DNA of 16,771 nt, from assembly GCA_937877595.1 (NCBI GenBank), contig CALFIY010000085.1, forward strand, positions 1-16,771. Reading direction: 5' to 3'. Shown piece after piece: positions 1-6,984 of the stretch (position 1 is its first letter; the number at the start of each line of letters is the position of its first letter). The translations under genes were made by a program, and so were the position numbers. The notes beneath the pieces are model-generated. The model was not told the origin of the DNA. It was given only the letters and a program-made list of their open reading frames with translations, and ran no database searches. Source of the stretch: an uncultured Prevotella sp. GTDB lineage: Bacteria > Bacteroidota > Bacteroidia > Bacteroidales > Bacteroidaceae.

Positions 1-1
1 A

Positions 2-178
2 TGCGACCCCAATAGCGCGTTCATCGTAGAAGATTCACGTTCATTAGACCTGTTCTATAACGTAGATGATTATGCCGAAGGTGCAGTGTTTGAGGTGGAA
101 CTCGGACAAATATATATCTATGTCTTCTTCGAAAATCAAAAGAAGAAAATAAGTTCCGGAAAGATAATGCTCCGCTAA
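2..178 (+). CDS. 3' end of an unidentified protein (partial)
   Basis: The window opens inside a reading frame that stays open from base 2 to a TAA at 176-178, giving the last 58 residues of a protein. The tail is rich in acidic and aromatic residues (SLDLFYNVDDY, then IYIYVFF) and ends with a Lys-rich stretch and MLR. Alternating hydrophobic and polar residues suggest beta strands, as in the C-terminal sandwich domain of a secreted Bacteroidales protein, but no family was recognised. The gene is followed closely by hairpins and a terminator, which supports its being a real transcribed gene end. No function is assigned. Confidence 0.6.
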   Translation, partial: CDPNSAFIVEDSRSLDLFYNVDDYAEGAVFEVELGQIYIYVFFENQKKKISSGKIMLR

Positions 179-182
179 TAAA

Positions 183-209
183 GTAGAGCTATAGACAATA
201 TAGCTCTAC
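183..209. repeat. Perfect 11-bp inverted repeat (hairpin) after the first gene
   Basis: GTAGAGCTATA (183-193) is perfectly complemented by TATAGCTCTAC (199-209) across a 5-nt loop, GACAA. It starts five bases after the stop codon of the first gene. No T-run follows, so by itself it is not a classical intrinsic terminator. It may protect the 3' end of the mRNA or act with the stronger hairpin just downstream. Confidence 0.75.
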
Positions 210-223
210 CGAAAATAATAAAA

Positions 224-266
224 ATGCCGCAAAAGATATTTATTTTTTGCGGCATCATTTTTTTTT
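224..266 (+). terminator. Rho-independent terminator of the first gene
   Basis: ATGCCGCAAAA (224-234) pairs perfectly with TTTTGCGGCAT (245-255). The hairpin is followed by CA and nine T residues (256-266). This is a strong intrinsic terminator on the plus strand and separates the upstream gene from fba. Its 3' arm also contains a TTTG at 246-249 that may serve the fba promoter. Confidence 0.88.
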
Positions 267-275
267 ATATATTTG
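246..275 (+). promoter_or_regulatory. Candidate fba promoter overlapping the terminator
   Basis: TATATTTG at 268-275 matches the Bacteroidetes -7 consensus TAnnTTTG. A TTTG at 246-249 lies 18 nt upstream, one base short of the usual 19-21 spacing. Initiation would fall near 282, leaving a leader of about 124 nt before the ATG at 406. No better match was seen closer to fba. The spacing and the long leader keep confidence low. Confidence 0.4.
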
Positions 276-405
276 CGGGCTGAAAGGCTATTTATGTTCT
301 AAATACCCCAAAAAGTTTTTGAGAAATAGAAGATAAAATCAATTATTAACTTTCCCTTTCGGTCTAATGAGCGATTTGGGTATAAACAACTAAAAATATA
401 ATACT

Positions 406-1410
406 ATGGTAAGTTTCAAAGAATTAGGTCTTGTGAACACCCGCGAGATGTTCAAGAAGGCAATCAATGGTGGCTATGCCATCCCCGCGTTCAATTTCAA
501 CAACATGGAGCAACTGCAGGCTATCATCAAAGCTTCTGCAGAGACCAAATCACCTGTTATTCTTCAGGTAAGTAAAGGTGCGCGTAACTATGCGAACCAG
601 ACTCTTCTTCGCTATATGGCTCAAGGTGCCGTTGAGTATGCTAAAGAACTTGGTTGGGAGAATCCTCAGATTGTTCTTCACCTTGACCACGGCGACAGTT
701 TCGAACTCTGCAAGAGTTGTATCGACCTCGGCTTCTCAAGCGTTATGATTGACGGTTCGGCTCTGCCATACGATGAGAACGTTGCTCTGACTCGCAAAGT
801 GGTTGAGTATGCTCACCAATTTGATGTTACCGTAGAAGGCGAACTCGGTGTTCTCGCCGGTGTTGAAGACGAGGTACAGGCAGAAGAGAGCCACTACACG
901 AAGCCCGAGGAGGTTATCGACTTCGCAACCCGTACAGGCTGCGACTCTCTCGCTATCTCTATCGGCACCTCTCACGGCGCTTACAAGTTCAAGCCCGAGC
1001 AGTGCACACGCGACCCGAAGACCGGCAAACTCGTTCCTCCCCCATTGGCTTTCGACGTTCTCGATGCCATCATGGAGAAACTCCCTGGCTTCCCCATCGT
1101 GCTCCACGGCAGTTCCAGCGTTCCACAGGAGTATGTTGACATGATCAACGAGCATGGCGGCAAACTGCCCGATGCAGTAGGTATTCCCGAAGAGCAACTC
1201 CGCAAGGCCTCTAAGAGCGCCGTCTGCAAGATCAACATCGACTCCGACTCACGTCTTGCCTTCACCGCTGCCGTGCGCAAGGTGTTCGACGAGAAGCCAG
1301 GCGAGTTCGACCCACGCAAGTACTGTGGCCCCGCTCGCGACGAGATGGAGAAGATGTACAAGCACAAGATCATCGACGTGCTTGGCTCTGACAACAAACT
1401 GGCCCAGTAA
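406..1410 (+). CDS. fba: Class II fructose-1,6-bisphosphate aldolase
   Basis: The 334-residue product is a zinc-dependent class II aldolase that reversibly cleaves fructose 1,6-bisphosphate to dihydroxyacetone phosphate and glyceraldehyde 3-phosphate in the cytoplasm (glycolysis and gluconeogenesis). The TIM-barrel landmarks are all present: LHLDHGD at about 91-97 with the catalytic Asp94 and zinc ligand His95; GELG at 145-148; GTSHGAYKF at 187-195 with a zinc-ligand His190; LHGSSS at 233-238 with the third zinc His234; and NIDSDSR at 277-283 in the phosphate-binding region. Length and sequence fit the Bacteroides-type enzyme. The ATG at 406 directly precedes MVSFKELGLV, a typical N-terminus. 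The gene is monocistronic, with terminators on both sides. The first half uses more A/T-ending codons than the second half. Confidence 0.97.
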   Translation: MVSFKELGLVNTREMFKKAINGGYAIPAFNFNNMEQLQAIIKASAETKSPVILQVSKGARNYANQTLLRYMAQGAVEYAKELGWENPQIVLHLDHGDSFELCKSCIDLGFSSVMIDGSALPYDENVALTRKVVEYAHQFDVTVEGELGVLAGVEDEVQAEESHYTKPEEVIDFATRTGCDSLAISIGTSHGAYKFKPEQCTRDPKTGKLVPPPLAFDVLDAIMEKLPGFPIVLHGSSSVPQEYVDMINEHGGKLPDAVGIPEEQLRKASKSAVCKINIDSDSRLAFTAAVRKVFDEKPGEFDPRKYCGPARDEMEKMYKHKIIDVLGSDNKLAQ

Positions 1411-1444
1411 GCCTACCGAAACTGCCCAGCGCAGTGAATTATCG

Positions 1445-1482
1445 ACAGCAGTAATATTAATATTACTGCTGTTTTTATTTTT
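1445..1482 (+). terminator. Rho-independent terminator of fba
   Basis: ACAGCAGTAATA (1445-1456) and TATTACTGCTGT (1461-1472) form a perfect 12-bp stem around TTAA. The run TTTTTATTTTT (1472-1482) follows. It lies 35 nt after the fba stop. The 3' arm contains ACTGCTG, which resembles the start of the 21-bp repeat unit that follows. Confidence 0.92.
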
Positions 1483-1488
1483 GCCACA

Positions 1489-1593
1489 ACTGCTTTTAAA
1501 AAAATTTCTACTGCTTTTAAAAAAATTACAACTGCTTTTTCAAAAATTTCTACTGCTTTTAAAAATTTTATCACTGCAGTTTAAAAAATTACT
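1489..1593. repeat. Five tandem 21-bp repeats with phased A/T tracts
   Basis: Five consecutive units, each exactly 21 bp, begin at 1489, 1510, 1531, 1552 and 1573. Each starts with ACTGC, followed by a short T or T-rich run, a 5-7 base A tract and a T-rich end. Units 1-4 read ACTGCTTTT then A-rich sequence; unit 5 starts ACTGCAGTTT. A degraded sixth unit may continue from 1594. The period equals about two helical turns, so the A tracts lie on one face of the helix and should bend the DNA. The array ends about 20 bp before the -33 box of the proS promoter. Confidence 0.85.
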
Positions 1594-1612
1594 GCTGCAT
1601 TTTTATCTCCCG

Positions 1613-1644
1613 TTTGCTGTTTCCAATAATTGTTAGTACCTTTG
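1613..1644 (+). promoter_or_regulatory. proS promoter, consensus Bacteroidetes type
   Basis: TTTG at 1613-1616 (-33) and TACCTTTG at 1637-1644 (-7, consensus TAnnTTTG) are separated by 20 nt, an ideal arrangement. Transcription should start near 1651, giving a leader of about 34 nt before the ATG at 1685. The same core (TTTG, N20, TACCTTTG) occurs ahead of sufB. Confidence 0.82.
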
Positions 1645-1684
1645 TCGCCAATTCAACAGGAAAAAACAACGACACAAGCATACA

Positions 1685-3160
1685 ATGGCAAAGGAACTGA
1701 AAGAAATGACAAAACGGGCTGACAACTACAGCCAGTGGTACAACGATTTAGTAGTAAAGGCCGACCTCGCCGAGCAGTCGGCAGTGCGCGGATGCATGGT
1801 AATCAAGCCCTACGGCTACGCCATCTGGGAGAAGATGCAGCACGAACTCGACAGCATGTTCAAGGCAGTAGGCGTGCAGAATGCATACTTCCCCCTGCTC
1901 ATCCCCAAGTCGTTCCTCTCGCGCGAGGCAGAGCACGTAGAGGGATTTGCCAAGGAGGCAGCAGTAGTGACCCACTATCGCCTGAAGGCTGCCGACGGCG
2001 GCGTAGTGGTCGACCCAGCAGCAAAACTCGAGGAGGAACTGATAATACGCCCCACCAGCGAGACCATCATCTGGAACACGTACAAGAACTGGATACAGTC
2101 GTGGCGCGACCTGCCCCTGAAGTGCAACCAGTGGTGCAACGTGATGCGCTGGGAAATGCGCACACGCCCCTTCCTGCGCACATCGGAGTTTCTCTGGCAG
2201 GAAGGCCACACGGCTCACGCCACACGTGAGGAGGCCGAGCAGGATGCACAGAAGATGGTGAAGGTATACGCCAAGTTTGCCGAAGAATTCCTCTCCATAC
2301 CAGTGCTGCAAGGCGTAAAGAGCGAGACGGAGCGCTTTGCCGGAGCCCTCGACACCTATACCATCGAGGCAATGATGCAGGACGGCAAGGCCCTGCAGTC
2401 GGGAACGAGCCACTTCCTCGGCCAGAACTTCGCCAAAGCCTTCGACGTGACATATCTCAACAAGGAGAACAAACCTGAATACGTGTGGGCTGCCTCTTGG
2501 GGCGTTTCCACGCGCCTCATCGGTGCACTCATTATGACCCATAGCGACGACAACGGACTGGTACTGCCTCCACGGGTGGCCCCGATACAGGTGGTGATAG
2601 TCCCCATAGCCAACAAGCCCGAGCAGCAGAGCGCCGTCGATGCCGCTGTGGAGCCCATCATAGCAGAACTGCGCGCCAAGGGCATCAGCGTGAAGTATGA
2701 CAACTCGGACAACAAGCGCCCGGGATTTAAGTTTGCCGACTACGAACTCAAGGGCGTGCCCGTGAGACTGGTGCTCGGCGCACGCGACCTTGAAAACGGC
2801 ACGGTGGAAGTGATGCGCCGCGACACTCTGGAGAAGGAGACTCTGCCTCTCGAAGGCATTGCAGCACGCGTAGAGGCACTGCTCGACGAAATCCAGCAGA
2901 ACATCTACGCCAAGGCACGCCGCTTCCGCGACGAGCATATCTACGAATGTGACAACTACGAGGAGTTCAAGGAGAAAATCAAGGACGGCGGCTTCTTCCT
3001 CTGCCACTGGGACGGCACTGCCGAGACAGAGGCCAAGATAAAGGAAGAGACACAGGCCACTATACGCTGCGTGCCCTTCGACTTCGAGCAGACGTCTGGC
3101 GTCGACATGGTGAGCGGCAAGCCATCCAAGCACCGCGTCATCATCGCTCGAAGTTACTGA
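1685..3160 (+). CDS. proS: Prolyl-tRNA synthetase, archaeal/eukaryote-type
   Basis: This cytoplasmic class II aminoacyl-tRNA synthetase charges tRNA-Pro with proline using ATP. At 491 residues, without the large editing insertion of the E. coli enzyme, it is the short archaeal/eukaryote-like form common in Bacteroidetes. Visible landmarks are motif 1 around VRGCMVIKPYGYAIWEKM (34-51), RPTSE (122-126), motif 2 VMRWEMRTRPFLRTSEFLWQ (153-172), SGTSHFLGQNF (239-249) and motif 3 GVSTRLIGALIMTHSDDNG (273-291). An anticodon-binding domain follows from about 300. The last 80 residues form the C-terminal domain typical of this type, with Cys in YECDNY, FFLCHW and IRCVPF, and end in ARSY with a terminal Tyr. 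The ATG at 1685 is the first in-frame start after a consensus promoter. Confidence 0.97.
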   Translation: MAKELKEMTKRADNYSQWYNDLVVKADLAEQSAVRGCMVIKPYGYAIWEKMQHELDSMFKAVGVQNAYFPLLIPKSFLSREAEHVEGFAKEAAVVTHYRLKAADGGVVVDPAAKLEEELIIRPTSETIIWNTYKNWIQSWRDLPLKCNQWCNVMRWEMRTRPFLRTSEFLWQEGHTAHATREEAEQDAQKMVKVYAKFAEEFLSIPVLQGVKSETERFAGALDTYTIEAMMQDGKALQSGTSHFLGQNFAKAFDVTYLNKENKPEYVWAASWGVSTRLIGALIMTHSDDNGLVLPPRVAPIQVVIVPIANKPEQQSAVDAAVEPIIAELRAKGISVKYDNSDNKRPGFKFADYELKGVPVRLVLGARDLENGTVEVMRRDTLEKETLPLEGIAARVEALLDEIQQNIYAKARRFRDEHIYECDNYEEFKEKIKDGGFFLCHWDGTAETEAKIKEETQATIRCVPFDFEQTSGVDMVSGKPSKHRVIIARSY

Positions 3161-3191
3161 TGACAAAATGTAACCTTTCCTTAAAAATATT

Positions 3192-3232
3192 TAGGAATTT
3201 CCATTGCCGTATGCATGGGAATTCCTATTTTT
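3192..3232 (+). terminator. Rho-independent terminator of proS
   Basis: TAGGAATTTCC (3192-3202) pairs with GGGAATTCCTA (3217-3227), with one T-G wobble, around a 14-nt loop. TTTTT (3228-3232) follows and an A-rich stretch precedes the 5' arm, so it could also work in the opposite direction. It ends about 50 nt before gdhA. Confidence 0.83.
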
Positions 3233-3233
3233 G
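3203..3233 (+). promoter_or_regulatory. Candidate gdhA promoter fused to the proS terminator
   Basis: TATTTTTG at 3226-3233 matches TAnnTTTG and is built from the end of the terminator stem plus its T-run. A degenerate -33, ATTG (3203-3206), lies 19 nt upstream in the hairpin loop. Initiation near 3240 would give a leader of about 45 nt before the gdhA ATG. No alternative TAnnTTTG was seen between 3234 and 3284. Confidence 0.5.
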
Positions 3234-3284
3234 TAGTGGATAACCGACACATTGTCATTTTCACTAACTTAAATCAATAATACC

Positions 3285-4622
3285 ATGAACGTAGAGAAAA
3301 TAATGCAAGACCTGCAGCAGAAGCACCCTGGCGAGCAGGAATATCTGCAGGCAGTACGCGAAGTACTGATCTCGATAGAGGATGTCTATAACCAGCATCC
3401 CGAGTTTGAGCGCGCCAAACTGATAGAGCGCCTCGTAGAGCCGGAGCGTATCATCACGTTCCGCGTGCCTTGGGTGGACGACCACGGCGAAGTGCACGTC
3501 AACATTGGCTACCGCGTGCAGTACAACTCGGCCATTGGCCCATACAAGGGCGGACTGCGCTTCCACTCGTCGGTAAACCTCAGCATCCTGAAATTCCTCG
3601 GCTTTGAGCAGACATTCAAGAACGCTCTCACCACGCTTCCGATGGGCGGCGGCAAGGGCGGCAGCGACTTCTCCATACGCGGCCGCTCCGATCAGGAGGT
3701 GATGCGTTTCTGCCAGGCTTTTATGAACGAACTCTACCGCCACATCGGCCCTGACGAGGATGTGCCTGCTGGCGACATTGGCGTAGGAGCACGCGAGATA
3801 GGCTACCTCTACGGACAATACAAGAAACTGACCCACCAATTCCAGGGCGTGCTCACCGGCAAGGGCATCGAATGGGGCGGCTCGAAGATACGCCCCGAAG
3901 CCACAGGATATGGCGCTCTCTATTTCGTACAGCAGATGCTGGCCACACAGGGTGAGGATATCAAGGGCAAGACGGTTGCCCTGTCGGGCTTCGGCAACGT
4001 GGCATGGGGAGCCGCAAAGAAAGCCACCGAACTGGGAGCCAAGGTGATTACCATCTCAGGCCCCGACGGATATGTCTACGACCCTGCCGGACTTGACGAC
4101 GAGAAGATAGAATACATGCTCGAACTGCGCGCATCGGGCAACGATGTCTGCCAGCCCTACGTCGACGAGTTCGACGGCGCCACCTTCTATGAGGGCAAGC
4201 GCCCGTGGGAGCAGAAGGCCGACATCTATCTGCCTTGCGCCACACAGAACGAACTGAACGGCGAGGATGCCGACCACATTCTGGCCCACAAGCCTCTCTG
4301 CGTGGCCGAAGTGTCCAACATGGGATGCACTGCCGAGGCTGCCGAGAAGTTTGTAGCCGCCCACCAGTTGTTCGCACCTGGCAAGGCCGTGAATGCAGGC
4401 GGCGTGGCAACGAGCGGACTGGAAATGACCCAGAACTCGATGCGACTGGGATGGAGCGAGCGCGAGGTGGACGAGAAACTCCATCAGATAATGTCGAACA
4501 TCCACGAGCAGTGCGTGAAATACGGCAAACAGCAGTCGGGATACGTTGACTACGTCAAGGGTGCTAACGTGGCTGGCTTCATGAAGGTGGCCAACGCCAT
4601 GATGGCACAGGGAATTGTCTGA
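3285..4622 (+). CDS. gdhA: NADP-type glutamate dehydrogenase (hexameric)
   Basis: The 445-residue enzyme catalyses reductive amination of 2-oxoglutarate with ammonium to glutamate, a main ammonium-assimilation route in Bacteroidales. Substrate-domain landmarks are GPYKGGLRFH (85-94, Lys88), FKNALTTLPMGGGKGGSDFS (111-130, catalytic Lys124) and PAGDIGVGAREIGYL (161-175, Asp163). The Rossmann cofactor domain starts at about 228 with VALSGFGNVAWGA (231-243). Near the C-terminus, NAGGVATSGLEMTQNSMRL is the conserved substrate-side segment. Length and sequence match the anabolic NADP(H) GDH of Bacteroides; cofactor preference is inferred from family resemblance and not proven. The gene is monocistronic, between the proS terminator and its own. 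Confidence 0.96.
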   Translation: MNVEKIMQDLQQKHPGEQEYLQAVREVLISIEDVYNQHPEFERAKLIERLVEPERIITFRVPWVDDHGEVHVNIGYRVQYNSAIGPYKGGLRFHSSVNLSILKFLGFEQTFKNALTTLPMGGGKGGSDFSIRGRSDQEVMRFCQAFMNELYRHIGPDEDVPAGDIGVGAREIGYLYGQYKKLTHQFQGVLTGKGIEWGGSKIRPEATGYGALYFVQQMLATQGEDIKGKTVALSGFGNVAWGAAKKATELGAKVITISGPDGYVYDPAGLDDEKIEYMLELRASGNDVCQPYVDEFDGATFYEGKRPWEQKADIYLPCATQNELNGEDADHILAHKPLCVAEVSNMGCTAEAAEKFVAAHQLFAPGKAVNAGGVATSGLEMTQNSMRLGWSEREVDEKLHQIMSNIHEQCVKYGKQQSGYVDYVKGANVAGFMKVANAMMAQGIV

Positions 4623-4647
4623 AAATCATTGCGCATTGCGATATAAT

Positions 4648-4689
4648 GAAAGCCCCAATGACTTAACCGTCATTGGGACTTTCTATTTT
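4648..4689 (+). terminator. Terminator between convergent gdhA and lpxA-like gene
   Basis: GAAAGCCCCAATGAC (4648-4662) pairs with GTCATTGGGACTTTC (4669-4683) with one mismatch around TTAACC. TATTTTGGCTTTTTT follows. It is a good terminator for gdhA. In the leftward direction the same hairpin could end the efflux/lpxA transcript, but its downstream flank ATTATATCG has a poor T-run, so bidirectional use is uncertain. Confidence 0.8.
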
Positions 4690-4712
4690 GGCTTTTTTCA
4701 GGCCTCTTCCTT

Positions 4713-5486
4713 CTACTTGGCAATAATGCCGAGTTCGGTGGCCTCGATAAACTCCACGATGTGGCGAATTTCCGGGCTGTCGGGCACCTGGTCTTTTATC
4801 TGCAGCACAGCATCGAACACCGACGTCTTGCCACGGAACACCAGACGATAGGCGTTGGCAATGTGCTTGAGCACCTTTTCGCCTACACCGTGCTTACGGC
4901 CTACTATCTCGTTGATGCCGCCAAACTCAGAGCGCTTCGTGCAGATGATGTAGGGAGGAACATCCCTTGAGAAAGTGGTACCTGCCTGCACCATGGCGCC
5001 ACAGCCTACGCGCGTCTTGGCATTCTCAATGACACTCGACGAGAAGATGACAAGGTCTTCTATCGTGCAGTCGCCGGCTATCTTTGTGCCGTAACCGAAG
5101 ACACAGCGGTTGCCAACCTTGGTGTCGTGGGAGATATGCGCTCCCTCCATGAGTACGTTCTCATTGCCGATGACGGTCTGGCCGCCATTGTGCGTGGCGC
5201 GGTTGATGACTACATTCTCGCGTATCACGTTGCCGTCGCCGATGATGCACTCCGAACGCTCACCGCAGAACTCAAAGTCCTGCGGCAAGGCACCTATCAC
5301 CGAGCCCTGATGTATCTTGTTGCCTTTGCCCATACGGGTGCCGTTGCATATTGAGACGAAAGGAAAGATGACACAGTTGTCGCCTATCACCACGTCGTCT
5401 TCGATATACGCAAAGGGAAATATCTTGCAGTTGTTGCCTATCTTAGCCTTTGGCGACACTTCTGCTCTTGGACTAATCTCACTCAT
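4713..5486 (-). CDS. lpxA: LpxA-type acyl-ACP--UDP-GlcNAc O-acyltransferase
   Basis: The 257-residue left-handed beta-helix protein consists of hexapeptide repeats (V-IGDN, I-GN type) and a C-terminal helical domain (about 190-257). LpxA attaches an acyl chain from acyl carrier protein to the 3-OH of UDP-GlcNAc, the first step of lipid A synthesis, in the cytoplasm. Family marks are IGALPQDFEFCGE (64-76), IGDGNVIREN (82-91), AHISHD (116-121) with His120 at the place of the E. coli catalytic His125, RDVPPYI (174-180) and HIANAYRLVFRGK (208-220). Where many LpxA proteins carry VHQF or LHQY (E. coli His144), this one reads VIENAK. It follows the efflux outer-membrane gene by 33 nt and is probably co-transcribed. 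It is not next to lpxD or lpxC/fabZ, so it may be a second, specialised copy; the product is inferred. Confidence 0.88.
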   Translation of the reverse strand: MSEISPRAEVSPKAKIGNNCKIFPFAYIEDDVVIGDNCVIFPFVSICNGTRMGKGNKIHQGSVIGALPQDFEFCGERSECIIGDGNVIRENVVINRATHNGGQTVIGNENVLMEGAHISHDTKVGNRCVFGYGTKIAGDCTIEDLVIFSSSVIENAKTRVGCGAMVQAGTTFSRDVPPYIICTKRSEFGGINEIVGRKHGVGEKVLKHIANAYRLVFRGKTSVFDAVLQIKDQVPDSPEIRHIVEFIEATELGIIAK

Positions 5487-5519
5487 AATTATAAATTGTA
5501 AATCGTCAAATCGTAAATA
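5487..5519 (-). repeat. AT-rich spacer with short tandem motif
   Basis: Read on the minus strand, this 33-nt gap between the outer-membrane factor gene and the lpxA-like gene contains ATTTACGATTTGACGATTTA, three closely spaced variants of an acgattt/acaattt motif, before the start ATG. No terminator is seen, so read-through into lpxA is likely. It may be a small intergenic filler repeat. Confidence 0.45.
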
Positions 5520-6965
5520 TCATCGGCCCCCTCCGCCAAGGGCAGTATAGAGCGACACGACAGCCTGCATCTTGTAGAAGTCGTCGCTCACCTTGTTAAT
5601 CTGAGCCGACAGCAGTTGTGTCTCAGCCGTAAGCACCTCGAGATAACTCGAGCCGCTCTGCTTGTAGAGTTCGCGCGTGTCCTCGACATTCTTCTTGAGC
5701 ACCTCTATGCGCTGGGCCTCCAGTTGGCTGTTCTCGTCGTAGCCACGGTAGTTGACAAGGGCGTTCGACACCTCGTTGCCAGCCTGCAGTATGGCATTCT
5801 GCCATGTGTTGAAAGCCTGCTCATACTGTATCTTCGTCACCTTGAGATTGGCCACGAGCGCACCGCGCATGAAGATGGGCTGCGTGAGCGAGCCGAAGAG
5901 CGTGGTGAGCCATTTGCCCGGGTCGAAGGCGCCGTTGGAGTTGGTGAATGCTGCCGATGCACCTATCGTCACAGAGGGATAGAACTGCGAACGTGCCGTC
6001 TGTATGTCGTGGAAGCAGGCTGCAAGTTGCATCTCGGCATTGTGAACGTCGGGACGGTTCTGCAGCAGGGCCACTCCCACACCTGTCGAAAACTCTGTGG
6101 GCAGCGACTGCTCCTCGAGAGTGCCGCGAGGTATCTGCTGACCCTGCTGACCGATGAGCAGCGACAGCGCATTCTCCGTGGCGCGTATCTGGCGACGCAT
6201 GTCGTTGGCCTGCGTCTGCATGGAAAGATAGGCAGCCTCAGCGCTCTGCACACTGGTGGAACGCATGCGTCCCAACTGGTACTGCAGTTGCATCATTTCC
6301 CATGTCTCCTTCGACATCTGGCTCATCTCTGTAACTATCTCAAGTTGGCGGTCAAGCATCAGAAGAGTATAGTAACTGTTGGCAATACCGCTGATAATCT
6401 GTGCACGCACAGCCATCTGATAGTCTTTCATGCCCAGCAGTTTCATCTGCGTGGAGCGCTTCTGTGACAGCACGTTGCCAAAGAGGTCAAGCGTCCAACT
6501 GGCTGCTACGGGAATGCTGTAGGCCTTTGTCGTCACCGACGGATCGGTGTACAGCGTCGAGATAGTTCCCATGGGCGTTGTTCCGCCTATCGTGACAGCA
6601 GGCAGGAAAGCCAGTTTGGCTGCCTTGAGCATCTCCTCATACATCTTCACCGTCAGGGCAGCATTCTGCAGATTGCTGTTGCGCTGCAATCCCTGCTCTA
6701 TGAGACGCTGCAACTGAGCGTCGGTAAAGACGCTACGCCACGGCAGATTGCCAAACGATGCCGTGTCCTGAGCCATAAGCGTATCGGCATCGCTCACAAC
6801 GTCGCGGATAAGGCCGGTGGTCTCTACGTTGTCGGGGCGCTCATACTTATTATATACACCGCAACTGGTGAGCACAAGGCAGAACAAGCCCACCAAGGCC
6901 CCTCTACAAGGGAGGAACCGATGGTCGGTAATGCGGCTGAAAAATTGTTTCATTATTATTTTCAT
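5520..6965 (-). CDS. RND efflux outer-membrane factor lipoprotein (NodT/OprM family)
   Basis: The 481-residue TolC-like channel is the outer-membrane part of the tripartite pump encoded here. The N-terminus carries a lipoprotein signal: a hydrophobic stretch GALVGLFCLV and lipobox LTSC with Cys35 as the expected lipidated residue, followed by GVYNKYERP. The paired long helical segments of the OEP family are evident: LPWRSVFTDAQLQRLIEQGL (about 74-93), then AALTVKMYEEMLKAAK and the second repeat NRPDVHNAEMQLAA, TARSQFYPSVT, LTQPIF and GNEVSNALVNY. It ends in the usual YTALGGG. Length is normal. The start could be Met1 (6965) or Met5 (6953); the signal peptide looks similar either way. It lies 57 nt after the pump gene and before the lpxA-like gene on the same strand. 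Confidence 0.94.
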   Translation of the reverse strand: MKIIMKQFFSRITDHRFLPCRGALVGLFCLVLTSCGVYNKYERPDNVETTGLIRDVVSDADTLMAQDTASFGNLPWRSVFTDAQLQRLIEQGLQRNSNLQNAALTVKMYEEMLKAAKLAFLPAVTIGGTTPMGTISTLYTDPSVTTKAYSIPVAASWTLDLFGNVLSQKRSTQMKLLGMKDYQMAVRAQIISGIANSYYTLLMLDRQLEIVTEMSQMSKETWEMMQLQYQLGRMRSTSVQSAEAAYLSMQTQANDMRRQIRATENALSLLIGQQGQQIPRGTLEEQSLPTEFSTGVGVALLQNRPDVHNAEMQLAACFHDIQTARSQFYPSVTIGASAAFTNSNGAFDPGKWLTTLFGSLTQPIFMRGALVANLKVTKIQYEQAFNTWQNAILQAGNEVSNALVNYRGYDENSQLEAQRIEVLKKNVEDTRELYKQSGSSYLEVLTAETQLLSAQINKVSDDFYKMQAVVSLYTALGGGGR

Positions 6966-6984
6966 CTTATTTGCTTTGTCATTC

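Noticed and set aside
1489..1593. CRISPR array
   Set aside because: The units are contiguous 21-bp tandem copies with no unique spacers, and no cas gene is present.
1256..1636. Frame running from inside fba through the 21-bp repeats, giving a Leu/Lys-rich heptad-like tail
   Set aside because: The heptad pattern arises simply because a 21-bp repeat encodes seven residues. The start lies inside fba and the fba terminator would stop its transcript.
1748..3166. Open frame of 472 codons on the minus strand opposite proS
   Set aside because: It lies wholly antisense to a clear synthetase gene, shows no domain, and is Leu/Val/His/Ala-rich, as expected from the complement of a GC-biased coding frame.
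4615..4851. Small plus-strand frame overlapping the gdhA end and the lpxA-like gene
   Set aside because: It runs through the gdhA terminator hairpin and antisense to lpxA, with no protein-like features.
5616..6467. Open frame of 283 codons opposite the outer-membrane factor gene
   Set aside because: It is a shadow of the real gene; composition is atypical and no family motif is present.
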